Shown here: one piece after another, positions 22,801-34,800 of the stretch | Position numbering within the stretch: the first letter of the stretch is position 1 | How the letters are laid out: each line of letters starts with the position of its first letter | Source of the DNA: Cyanoderma ruficeps | Taxonomy: Eukaryota; Chordata; Aves; Passeriformes; Timaliidae | Assembly (NCBI GenBank): GCA_008694505.1 | Contig: VZDJ01000116.1 | Span: 16,888,781-16,952,780 of the forward strand | DNA length: 64,000 nt | Direction of reading: 5' to 3' | The notes under the pieces: generated by a model | The model's database searches: none | Seen by the model: the letters and a program-made list of their open reading frames with translations, nothing else | What the model was told of the DNA's origin: nothing | Translations under genes and position numbers: made by a program

Positions 22801-25800
22801 CTGCCGGGGCAGCAGCTGTCTGGTGCTGGTGGTGCTGTGCCCGGGGCTGCTTGGAGCAGGGCCGGCAGACAGGTTTTGGCATCCAGACCCCAGCAGGGCC
22901 CTGACCCCTGGGGGCACCTCTCACTCTCCCAGCATGCTCTGCACTTTCTTTCTTAATTGTTTTTATTATTATCATTATTTTTCCCCCTGTAGTGATGGTG
23001 TCAGTGCAGAGGGGGAGGAGGGGAGCAAACCGGAGTGGAGCTGTTCTCCCTCCCTGCAGGGCTGGCTCCAGCTTCATGGCAGGGAAGCAACTTTCCCAAG
23101 GTCAGCACCTTCCCTGGGACACCTTGCAGAGAACCAGCCTGTGCCTCCCTCTGGCAGGAGGGAGACCTTCCCAAGCCACATGTTTCGGGTCCCGGGATGG
23201 ACATGTCCGGCCAGGGCACGGCCCATTGCCGTATCCCTCCCTTCTGCCGAGCTGGCGCCGTGCATCCCCCACCGTCACGAGGCCGAGCTGTGCCACATGC
23301 CTTCTGCGACAGATGCGCTGGGAAAGGGATGGCGGCGAGCGGGCTGAGTGCCGCGGCAGGGGGGGGCCAGGCAGCCCTGACCTGTGTGGGCTCTGGCTCC
23401 CAAATACCCCCGGGGTGCTTGGAACCTTGGGGTACCCCTGGGCCTGTTGGGGAGGAGAGGAGCAGTAGGGGACCTGAGGCCTCATGGTGCGTATCAATGT
23501 GGTCTAGTCCAGGCTTTCTTCATGTTACCTGTGATGTTTGGGTGAAACATGTTATTTGTCCTGTCCCCCTCAGCAGCCAAGAGACTGACACTAGATACTG
23601 TGTGTGTTGCGTTGCCTGCCCGCTTCTGGTGCGCGGTGGCAAAGCCAGGATGGGTTTGTGGCTGGCTGGTGCTCAGTGAGGGATTCCTCAGGGGTCCTGT
23701 TGCTGGTGTGAGGTACCATCACAGCGCTCCATGGGGCCAGTGTGAGCTCACCCAGGATCTGCCTGGAGAATCCTGGATGGATTAGTGCCACACCAGTGCC
23801 AGCGAGTTCAGCAGCGCTGTGTATATGCACTGGGCCCCAAGTTTATTCCAGGAATGTTGTTACCCGCTCAGCATAAACTGCTGTGAAAGCTGCTCCATGG
23901 GGAGTGAGGGGGTGTCCCTGGGGAATGGGACCTTCAGGGCAGGGAGGTACCCTTGTGACCCTGGAGGACATGTGGCCAGGAATGCACTGGCCAGGTGGCT
24001 CTGTGCCCCCAGGCAGGGCAGGAGCAGAAGCAGCTCAAGTGTCTCCTGCCTATCCCTTTCCTGTCAGATCACTCGATTTCTTGCCACCCTCTCCTCCCCC
24101 ACTCTGCTCTGGGATTCTCCCGCCATATCCATGTTTCTAGAACACGCGAGGCATGGGTCTGCATGGTGTGCCAGGAGCATGCTGGGACACTTGGGAGTCA
24201 TGGTGCCCATGCACAACTGTCAGTGTGTCCTGGTGCACCAGCTGCACTGTCGGCGAGAGCCTCCAGCTCTGTGCAGGGTGACACTGGGCTGCCGTTGTGC
24301 AGTGTGGGTGCACCCCTGGGCCTGGGGAGCTGTGGGTGTGGGGACAGCTCCCGGGTGGTGGGGTGCCGGCAGGATGGGGCTGGGTGACCGTTATCGGCTG
24401 CCCGCAGGCTGCAGCTGTGGTTTCCTGCCGGTGCCGGGGGGAGGGTGCTGGGGAGCAGGCAGGGCTGCCGGGGGGCTGCTGGGCCCCACCTGGAGCAAGG
24501 ACAGTGGTAGCAGTCTGCGCCTCTCCCAGGGTCTCTGCTGGGCAGGATTGGGGTGGCTGCAGCAGGGGTGATGTTGGCAGGTTTTTGTGAGGTTCAGTGC
24601 TGCATGCTCATGAGGGTGTGGGAGAGTGGGCTGTGCACCAGTGTTGGATGTCCCTTTTGAGCAGTGGTGCTGGTGGGGCTCAGGAGTCTCCAAAGATGTC
24701 AGACCAGGCTCCCAGTGTAGCTCAGCCCCTTCTCTCCTGGGCAGGTCATGGATTGGGATGAACGTTAAACCCGAGGCATAATCTCCGCCGTGGCAGGCGC
24801 TGGCCCTTGTCCAGCCCTGACCCGCCCTGCCCGCAGGGCGACCGATAACGCCCTGCCCGCACCCCTCTGCTGCCGCTTCCTTTGGGGGGCCCTGTGGGAT
24901 GTAGCTCCTGCCCCCCTTTTGCAGGGTCTCTCTCTGCCCCGGCTTTGCAGAACCCACAGTCGGGTAGCAGAGGTTACCCTGGACCAAGGTGATGGTGCCT
25001 GTGCCCCAGGATGGCCCCATGGTGAGAGGGTGGCAGGCAGGGGGTGGGACGGCCCCTGCTTTCTGCAGGAGCAGCAGCCTCAGGCCCTCTACTACACACC
25101 AAGGGACAAGTGTTGTGTATGCAGTCAGGTTTCTGCAGTACAGCCCAAGTGGCTGGACATAGTGCTTGTAGCCCAAGCCAGGCCGGGATGTTGGTGGTAT
25201 TGGGATGCTGGACCATTCTGCAGCAGCCAGTTTGCCAACCTCTACTCTGCTACGTGCATTCTCCTCCAGCCGGGGTCTTGTGCAGCCTGGGGGTCTCCCT
25301 TCCAGGGCAGGGGTTGCCCCTGCCTGCTGTGAGTAGCTGCAGGGTGGTGGGTGCCAGCTTTTGCCCACACCAGCTCCTGCCTCCCGACTGGCAGCCCATG
25401 GCAGCTTGTGGCATTGCACACAACTCTGCTGGGCATGGGGCAGGTCCAGGCACCCCGACCTGCCTGCTCCAACTGGCCCGGGGTGAGCCCAGGGCAGCCG
25501 TGGGCAGGGGCAGGCAGGAGCACGGCACCAGGAGCTCTCTCCCTGCCAGGGATGGCAACGCAGGGCTGTTCCTGATGTGGTGTGGCATTGCGTGGAGTTG
25601 GGAATGGGGGTGCTGCCTGGGTATGGGGAGTGCCAGGCTGCCAAAAGTCCTTGCGGAGGGGCATTTCCCTGCTGAGGCTGGGGAGATGTTAATATGCTCC
25701 TCCCAGCTTGATCCCCCTGCCAAATCCTTTGGGCAGCCATGGCATGCCGAGTTGCCGTGCCTGCTGCCAGCGCGTGCGCAGCAGGAGTCTTGAACGCTGG

Positions 25801-28800
25801 CAGGGTTCCCCCCCAGAACCCCAGGCTGCCCCTGAGTGGAGTAGATGGGGCTCTATGTCAGTCCCTACAGGAACTGGACCTGGATGTGTGGGAGCTGCCG
25901 TCACCATCCCACCGTGGTTGTGTCCCTGCTTGGCCTAGCTGGTGGGGAGGAGGCAGCCGCTAACAGGAAGGACATGCATGTTAGCAATGAAAACATGACA
26001 GTGAGAGGAAGCAGAAGCAATGCATTATTGATGGAGCTATTTGATGCTGCTATATTCGGAGAGCTGCTCTGGAGTGTTCGGCAGCACCGTGTGGGGGGGA
26101 TGGCAGAGGGTGGGCTCAGCTGGTAGAGGGTTACCTGCTTCGAGTCAACCATGTACAGCCATGGCCCTCCCTGTAAGATGTCCATTACCTTCTCCCAGGG
26201 GAGCTTCCAGTGTGGGAGGGCGCAGTGGGTACCAGGAGGTATGGCAGGCTTAGTGGATGGGGGTTTGGTGGGTGGCAGCTCCTGGCTATGTAAATCTCTT
26301 ACGGATACCAAGGGTCCTCTGTGGCTTGGGAGATGAATGGAGGCAATGGAGGGGGACCAGGGTGCTCTCCCACCAGGGCTGAGTTCTTAGAGTTGCAGGG
26401 CTGAGTGTTGAGGATTCTGCTTTGGCTTCTCTTTGAAGCAGAAGTGCCTGTCCCTTGGAGGGTAGATGGTCTTCCTGGGGGACACAGAGCAGGTGCAGGA
26501 TGCTGGGGCTGTGCAGCCATGCTGCGTGTTGCCCCCTCCCCGCTGTGGGTTCCCAGGCCAGGAAAGGGGCTGTAAAATGAACCATTCTTGTAACATGAGA
26601 GAATCCACCTGGAAGCTCTGGAGGAGCCTTAAAACCCTGCAGCTCTGGCAGGCTGGACCTGGGCTTCTGCAGAGGAACTGGGATTCACTGCTGTGGGTGG
26701 CCATGCTGGGGCTGAGCTCTTGCAGGATGTGCATTGCAACATCTCAGGGACAGCACAGGAACACTGTGGGGCATTTCTCTGGTGTTGGTGCCACGGGGAA
26801 ACCCCCTTCTAGCAGGACCTGCCCAAGCTTGCTTGTGGGCTGCACCTTCCACTTGGAGCCTTTGGGCAGCCCAGCAGCGATGAGGCCAGCCCACCACACT
26901 AGAACAAGGTGTGATGTGAGGGTGGACACGCCATATGAACCTCATGCACTCTGGGGTTCTGTACCCCACTGTAACCTTTCTCCATGTCCTCTTGTTTTGG
27001 AGGTGATGGGCACCAATTCATGCGCTTGGTTGCTGCTTGTCCACTGCTCATATACACAGATTGATTTCTCTGTCCTGTGCAGGGTGCTGAAGATGTGACC
27101 TGTAACTTCTCATTCTGCTCTGGCAGCTTTCCCCCAGTGCCTTGGCTTTATTTCTGCCTTTGGGTGTCTGGAAGTGGTTCTGGTTTTGAAGGGTTAATCC
27201 CAGGAGCCCCCAGGATCTGCTGCCTGCCTGGCATGACTCACCATGTAGTTTCCAGCCTCCCCCAAACCTCCTCTGGAGAGATGGAGCTGTGGCTTCTCCA
27301 GCCAAAAATGGGGGCCCCTCCTGCCCCAGAACTCCCTTGTTATCTGGTCATGCATAGCTTTAGGGGGGAGAGAAACCCCTCCTTAAGAAACAGGGAAACA
27401 AAGCATATTTCTGTTTGAAGGGTGATAGGATTTGAGGGGTTGGCTCTTGTGTTCTGGAAGGGAGGGTGCTCCAGGATGCATGCTGTGCTGCACTGCTGCA
27501 GGCTGCATCTCTGTGGGGTGCAATGGTGCCCAGCTCTGGCTGCTGTTTGGACAAATCCATGAAGTTTCGAAGTGCCAGGCCAGTCCGTTTCCTGGTGCAG
27601 GCTCTGCTGTTTGCAGAGCTAGCAGATTTTTATTATTATTTTTTATGTAGCGCGTGTCCATGTCCCCACTCTACGCCTGCGCTTGCCAGGGCCTCAGCTG
27701 GGTGTCAGCGTGAGCATGCCCTGCCTACTGCCCTGCTCACCTGGGATCCTTCACGCACACTCTGCAGGCACACCAAGGCGTGGCCACAGGGCTCAGAGAG
27801 ACCTGGGCATCCCCTGGCTACCGTGGTCCCCAGCGGGCTCTTCCCATCCGTTTACCTGGGATGTATCTCTGTGCTCGCTCCTGCTCCCGAGCTGCTGCCA
27901 GCTCTCTGGGCTGAGACCTGTCCTGGGTGTTGGATCAGGGCTGGGCTTTTGGGAGACCAGGCAGGCATGGGGCCCTTGCTGGGGGGAGAGTGAGAGTGGA
28001 GGCTGTGGTCTGGGGAATGCAGTGCCCTACTACAAAAACTGGGTAGCCCTCTGCTCCCCTCACAGTGTGGGCATGAGCACATCGGGAGGAAGGGGCTCCC
28101 CCACACCGTTCCTGCCACACACGCTTCCCAGCTGCATCCCAGCCCTTCTGCTCTCCATCCAGCATCTATTTAATTATTAACTCGGCTATAACCATAAACA
28201 GCTGGGGCTGCTGCAGCCACGTGGACCAGTCCAGCACTGTCGTCAGAGCTGAGCAGGGACACGTGAGCAGTCCCCAAGGGCTGCTGAGCCCCGGGATAAA
28301 TTGTTCCAGGCATGTTTGCTGTGGATGCACTGGGCCAGGCCATGGGGCCTGGGGATGAATGGGCGCTGCTCTCTGATTCCTTGGCCATGGCACTGGTGCC
28401 AGGAGTCTCTGATACGGGCACAAAATGCCCCTTTTTTCACTGTTCTGCAGTATTTTGCAGTAGCAGTCTGGTGTGGAGTGCTGGTGGGTGGTTGTACCTC
28501 GTGTGTCTTTGTGCCTTGGGGTGGGGATGGGGTGCGGGTGGACTGTGTTAAATGGCCTGTCTTGGCCAGGAGGGCTGTGCCATACCATAGCTGTCACCAG
28601 CATTGCAGCCAGCACTTTTTTTGGCCTAATGACAATGGGGGTCAGCAGGCTGCAGCCCCATCTCACCCAGAGCCACAAGATTTGGGCTGGCAGGACGACA
28701 AGCAGTGAAGGGGCAGCATGCTGGAGCACTTGCAGCATCCCTGTGCCCAGTTATCAAGGCACTGACAATGTGAGTACCTCCAGCTGCATGTCCCTTTCAC

Positions 28801-31800
28801 AGAGCAAGGTGTCACAGAGGTTTTTAGGTTTACAGCGAGCTTTTCCCTCTGTAGATCTGGGGTTTACAAAGAGTTTGGGTCTGTTTAGCCATATGCCTAT
28901 GGAAAATGGTACTGCAGGGTAGCCTGCAAGAGGAAGGGGAAATCATGATGGTGTGATGTGGAGCAGGACAAGGTTGGTGTCTCACTCAGCCTATGAGTGT
29001 GGGGGACAGGAGTGAGGAGATGCCGCCTGTCCCTCTTTAGTGCTGGCCCCAGACAGCAACATGGTTGTGGAGCAGGGGCCTGCCCCCAGTCTTCAGGTGC
29101 AGGGCTTTGGGGGTGCACAAGCACAGAGAGCAGGACACCCCCAAAACCTCATGAATTAAGTTTTGCATCCACCATGTCTGCTCTGTTGGGCGGGGGTAGG
29201 GGGAATCAAGTGTGCTTGGCAGGACCCAACTGGCTGTACCTGCATTACCCCAAGGCTTGGGGTGGGGGGGCATGAGGTGCGGGCCTGGCCCTGCGAGCAG
29301 GGGGATGTGGGAGGGTGTGCATGCCCCAGGCATGGGTGTGCATCCAGCCGGAGCTGTGCCGGGAGGCCTTTGGGGAGGCGTGCAAGTGCATGCCAGCCCA
29401 TCGGTGTGAACACCAGCCCATGTGCGTGGGGTGAGCTGTACCAGCACATGCGTGTGTGTGTGTGTGTGTNGTGCGTGTGTGCACTGAGCCCATGGGCTTG
29501 CCGGCTGGGCTGGCAACAGAGGTCTGTGCCAGTCTGACTTGCCAGGGCAGGAGTAGAAGCTGCAAGGAGTAGATGTGGGGCAGAAGGGGAATGGGGAAAA
29601 ATGGGATTTTTTTTTTTTTAATAACAGAAATTTTCATAATGGAAATTTTTGTAAAATCTCCGAACTGGAAGAGGTTGCAGTTTTATCAAGGAAAGGAGAC
29701 CCTAGGGGTATGATGGCAATTGCAAACTGGAACATTTTATTTTTCATCCCCCCTCCCAAACAAACCGGTTGTGTTTTTCTTTTTTCATCCGAAACTGGGG
29801 GAAAGGGAAAGAGAAACAAGTTTCAAAAAGAAAAAAAATCCTGAAAAAAACTTCAGACACCCCGAAACCAAGCTAAGGAAAAGGTCTATTTTTATTTAAA
29901 CTTTGGCAATAGGGAAAGAATCCTTGCCCCGGCTGGTGCCGAGCTCCTCAGCGGGACGCGGCTCCCGCATCCCCATCCCGGGGAGTGCATGTACCGGCGC
30001 CGGGCGGGGGGGGGGNCCGAGGTGAGGGCCGGGGTCCCGCCTGCGCCGCCCCCGCGTCTGCGAAGTTGTGCGCGGCCGCACCGCGCCGCCGCTCCCCACC
30101 GGGCCCCCGTACGGCCCGGGATCCCCGCGGCAGCCCCCTGCCCGCCCTCTGCTCCCCCGGCCCGTTTCTCCCTGTCCCCAGCTCCCCCCTCCCTCCTCGG
30201 CTCCCCTCTCCATCCTTACCCAGTTCTCCTGTCCCTCATCCCTCCCCAGCTGCTCAGTGCATCCTTGGCCCCTCAGCTCGTTCCCTCCCCTCCAGCTCCC
30301 ATGTCTGTCCTCCCCCGCCCTGCCTGTGGTGTTCCTCCCCTCCCCTGGCTCCCCTTTTTTGCCACCACTTATTGGCTTTTGGAGCAGCACCCCCAGCCTG
30401 GTGGGGTGCTGCCAGCAGCCCCCATGCCCTGCTGTGCCCTGGCCCATCCCAGCCCGCAGCTCCCTTTGTTCTTCTCCGGGTTCCTTCCCCTGCCGAAGCC
30501 CCTTGACAGCTGCCCCACGCCCTCCTGGTCCCCCTGCGTGCGCTGTCACGGGGTTTATGGGGCCAGTGCCTGGCTCTGGGGGCTGCTCACCCGCCGTACC
30601 TCACTGCTTGTTGCAACTTCATCCTTGCTCGCAGCTCAAAGGGTCCCGCCAGCCTCCCACGGGTGCCTCAAAGGGAATAAAAGGTTCAAGGGCTGCAAAC
30701 ACAGGAGGGCCACACATCTCTCAGAAGCTGCCCTGCTGGGTGTCCGGACTCAGGGGGCCATGGGCACAGGGGGCTCATCCTCCCTGGCAGACAAAGCACT
30801 GGCTTAACCGCGGCCAGCCAGAAGCGGGGACCAAGCTGAGGGTGAGCGCAGCATCCTCAGGAGTGGGGAAGACTCAGCAGCTCCAGTTTAGGAGCCAGCA
30901 TGCATGCCAGAGCTGCGGAGGGGTGTCTTAGTTGAGCGGGTGTTCTCCTGGAGCCCCTTTGGCAAAGCCTGCTATGGTAGGCTGGCCTAGTAGTCCCTGC
31001 CAGCCTGCTGCTCAGGATGGGTGATAGCACTACTGGGGCTCCCTTGCCTTGGGCAGCCCCCAGTCCCATCACTGCAGCCTTAGCTGGCAGAAGTCAGGCA
31101 CCATGTCAGGAACCTGCTGAGCAACTGCCATCCCTAACCAAAGCCGGTGCCACAGCAGGAGCCAAAACTAGAGGTGTCAGCCACTCCCAGGGTGAGATGT
31201 GAGCAAAGGGTTCCAGGGCTGTGGGGTCTAACAGGGAGACACCTTCTGGGGGCACACGGTGTGCACTTACCCCATGCTGCAAACCGTCACCTGCTTTCTT
31301 CTCACCAGGAGGGTCTGAGCCTGCTTGAGGCTGGGCCAGGCCGGTGTGAGAACAAACACCCCATCCCAGGGTCTTCCCAGTTGTTCTCCAAATGCTTTCG
31401 ATAGCACCTTGTCTGAGCAGTTTGGCAGCAACTCCAGTGGTGGTCAGGTATCAGCTCTTACTGCTTCTGGTGCAAGTATGGGTAAATATTGGTGTCCTTG
31501 TTCCTTTAAAGCCTTAAGTTTTGGAGTGTTCTCATGGTGGGGGAATTATGGTTTTCACTGAAGTAGAACTGAGTGTGGTCTTTCCACTCCTGATGCTGTG
31601 GAAGTCCCAGGTTTGTGATCTGAGCACTCCTTAAAGACGAATGACACATAAGTTGTGTTGCTTCAAAGAGGAAACTTGTGTCCAAGGAGAGCAGGCTGGT
31701 GCTGGAAGGTTTGGTGACACAAAGGTTTGCTGTTGTTTGGTGACTTTTTCCCTCACCAGGAGCAGGTCACAGTCCATGTAAAATAGGAAAAGGGCAGTGA

Positions 31801-34800
31801 AAAGCCACAGACAGTTGAAGCAAAGGTGCCCTGGGCTGGGGACCTGGAGCCTCTTTCAGCTTCTTTTCAGAGAGCCATGATAGCTGGCAACCCTCACCTT
31901 GCCCAGCCCCTGAGGATGCAGGAGCAGAGGATGATATGGACCAGTCCGACCCCAGGATTCCTTTCCTGTTCCATGGCTGGCAGGGTGGCACTAGTGCTTG
32001 GCCCAGAGTGGTCTCTCTCAGTGTGCCCTCTTTCATGTGTTTGCAGCTCTGCACTGGCATGAGCTTGACGTCTGCATTAACAATATGAACCTAAAGTCCT
32101 GTGTGGTGGCAGAGGAGGATAGCATTTCTCCTGGCCCTCCCCTTGGAAACCTCCTGTTCTCTGAGTGATCTGGGGACAGAGTGCTCCTTGCTGTTGTTCA
32201 CTCCGTGTGTGTTTGTGGGTTGTGACGCTTGCCGCAATCAGATTTGCTGCCCCGTGGGTTGGTGTTGTTTCAGGTGGAGCTGTAACCAGGGGTGCTGGGG
32301 TAAGAGGGTTTCCCTGGGGCTGGGTTCCTCATGCCTTCAGGAGCACCAGGCAGGTGTGCTTGACAATCATACCCTGTCCTTTTGCTTCCCGGGGTTTTGG
32401 CCCCATCCTGCACTCGTTGTCCAGAGGACTGACACCAGTGGCAGCATGTGCTGCCAGTGTAGTGGTGCGAGTCTAGCAACCACTGCATTTGCTCTGTCCC
32501 CAGTGCTGCCGGCAGCCTGCCTGTCCCATGTTGCCTCTTAACCAAGTACTGAGAAGAGAGTTCTTCCTGAGCAGTAGGGCAGAGGCTTACCCTGGTGGCT
32601 TGAAGAAGCAATGGAGGTGCTTTGTAAGCTGCACTGAGTAGGCTCCCGCCATGCTCGCACTGTCCCTCCTCTCCATGGGCATCTGTGAGTGGTCCAGACC
32701 TTGTGGCAGGCTCTGCACGCCAGCGTCATGGTTTGCCCCTGGGCGCATGCTGCCCCATCGAGGCCAGCTGGATCCTCACGGCGGGAGTTATCCAGCTTTT
32801 TCCCCACTCCGGAGCGGGCTTCTGGCCGGCTGCCAGGGCTGCGGGGCTCCTCCTAGGAGGCAACATGGAGCAAGCAAGGCGGCCGGCGGCGGCGGGGCCG
32901 CCGTCTCCGGAGACTACGCGTCCCAGCGTGCAGCTCTCGGCGGCGTTGGCAGCGGCAGGGAGCGAGGGGGAGCGGAGCGTTGCATCCCGGGATCGCAAAT
33001 CTCCATGCGCCACGTGGGGGCTGACAGCCTCCTGCGCTCCGAGGCGGCCGCGCTGGGGGTCCTGCCGGCCTGGAGGATCACTGTGGATCCCCCTCTCTCA
33101 GTGTAAGCACAGGCCTCAGCCTCTTGCTGCCACTTCCCTGCGCTGTGGCTCTCAGCTCCAGCTGTCCCGGGCAGATCTTGTCCCTGTGGAAGGCTGCCCT
33201 GAGCAACAACCCCACGATATTGTGCAGAGCTGTGTAGTTTTGCTCCACCACATGCGTGGCAGGCAAGCAGCCGTGAGCAGGGATGTTGGCTTCATGTTCT
33301 GCAGGGCCATCGGAATGGTTAGCTATAACTGAATTTTTCTGTGTTGCCGCAGAGCCTAGAAAACCTTTGATGATGAAAATCCTAGTTTGCCAGGAGGCTT
33401 TTATTCTAGGTATGCTGACAGGGTTTTTTTTCCAGCCCCATGGTTCCCACACGACATTGTTCATTTGTTTGCTGGTGCTGCACCAATGCATGCTGCAGGA
33501 GGGATGTGAGCCTGGTTGCTGCCGGGTGGCCGGACCCCGGGGTAAAGGGGTCTGGAAGAGAGGGAAAGTGTCTGAAAATGTGAAAGGTGCATTCCTGAGG
33601 CTGAAACTGACAGTGTTTGATTATGGATCATCTTTGAGACAGTGAACTGAAAGGAGTAATTAGGGACAGTGGGATATTTCCCTGAGAGTTGCAGGAAATG
33701 ACTGCCTCGTGGTAAGTTGATAGTAGTGGAGCTGAAACTGGGTTATCTGTGGGATTGCATCTGGGGCTTGCAGCCTTGGACGTGATTCAATTTTCTGGCT
33801 GTTTTGCAATTGGCAGGGTGTGCTTTTTCTCCCTTTTTCCCTCCTGGAGAATTCCCTGTCTACGTGTCTGAATCATCTGAGGAACAAAATGGGAAAGAGG
33901 AGACTCCTGCTGTCCCTAGGTACTGCAGGGCAGTGCAGTTCCCTGGGGCCCCAGCTGAATGTCCAGCTCCAGAGTATGCCTTCATGGGAGACTCTGGACC
34001 CTGGCAGAGCTGGGACTGTTGGACTGTGCTGAGCCCTGACCCTGACCTGAGCCCATGACCACATTCCGGCCAGGTTCTCCTCACCTGGTGCTTTCAGACA
34101 GCACTGCTTTGCAGCCTACATCAAAATTGTCATTTTGTAATAATTAGCTGCAGGTAATTATCCCTTCTCTGGCTGTCCCCCTAAATTTGTGACCCAATCT
34201 GCAGAGAAGGGCACCCTTGGGTTCAGATGCATTGTGTGCTGCTGTGGAGGACTTCTGTACTAATATTGCAGGATGTGACCTGGGGCTGGGACACCATGCA
34301 CAGCCACGTGGTGTGGTGTGGGCAGGGAGGCAGCTTGTGGTCCAGATAAGCTCTGTGAACGGCTTGGATGTGCAGCTGGGTGAGAGAGTAAAAGTGAGAG
34401 AGTAATCCCTGCATGCAGCCAGGCAGGCGGCAATGCAGGTTTTGCCTTCGGACAGGTCAGGGCCAGGCCGTGTCCGGGCTGGGGTCAGCTTCTGGATGCT
34501 GCTGAGTTCGTGGCACATTGTCTCCTCCAAAAGTGGTATCTCCTCTTCCCTGGAGGGCCCAGCCTCCTGGAAGCTTCAGCTTCATCAATTCTGCATTTTT
34601 AAAGCAAACGGGGTTTCTGCAAGTTGATATTGTCTCAGGCCATATCTTGGTGGGCTCCACCTGGGTTCCTGTGGGCTTAACAACAGCATCAGAGTTTACA
34701 GCTGGCCTCTCCCAGTCCCCTCTATTCCAAAGAAAAGGAGAAAGAGGAGATGAAGGCAGGCTTGTGGGGACAGACCACAGACTGCTCCGTGTGCCTCTGC

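Noticed and set aside
29600..29900. A/T-homopolymer-rich block suggestive of a retroposed poly-A tail
   Set aside because: A-rich and T-rich runs are interspersed with unique sequence, and no retroposed gene body or flanking duplication was found.
32685..33332. 215-codon plus-strand frame across the 32.9-kb island, including an ATG at 32,865
   Set aside because: The island explains the open frame; the translation (Arg/Ala/Pro/Ser-rich) matches nothing known. The promoter-like nature is reported instead.
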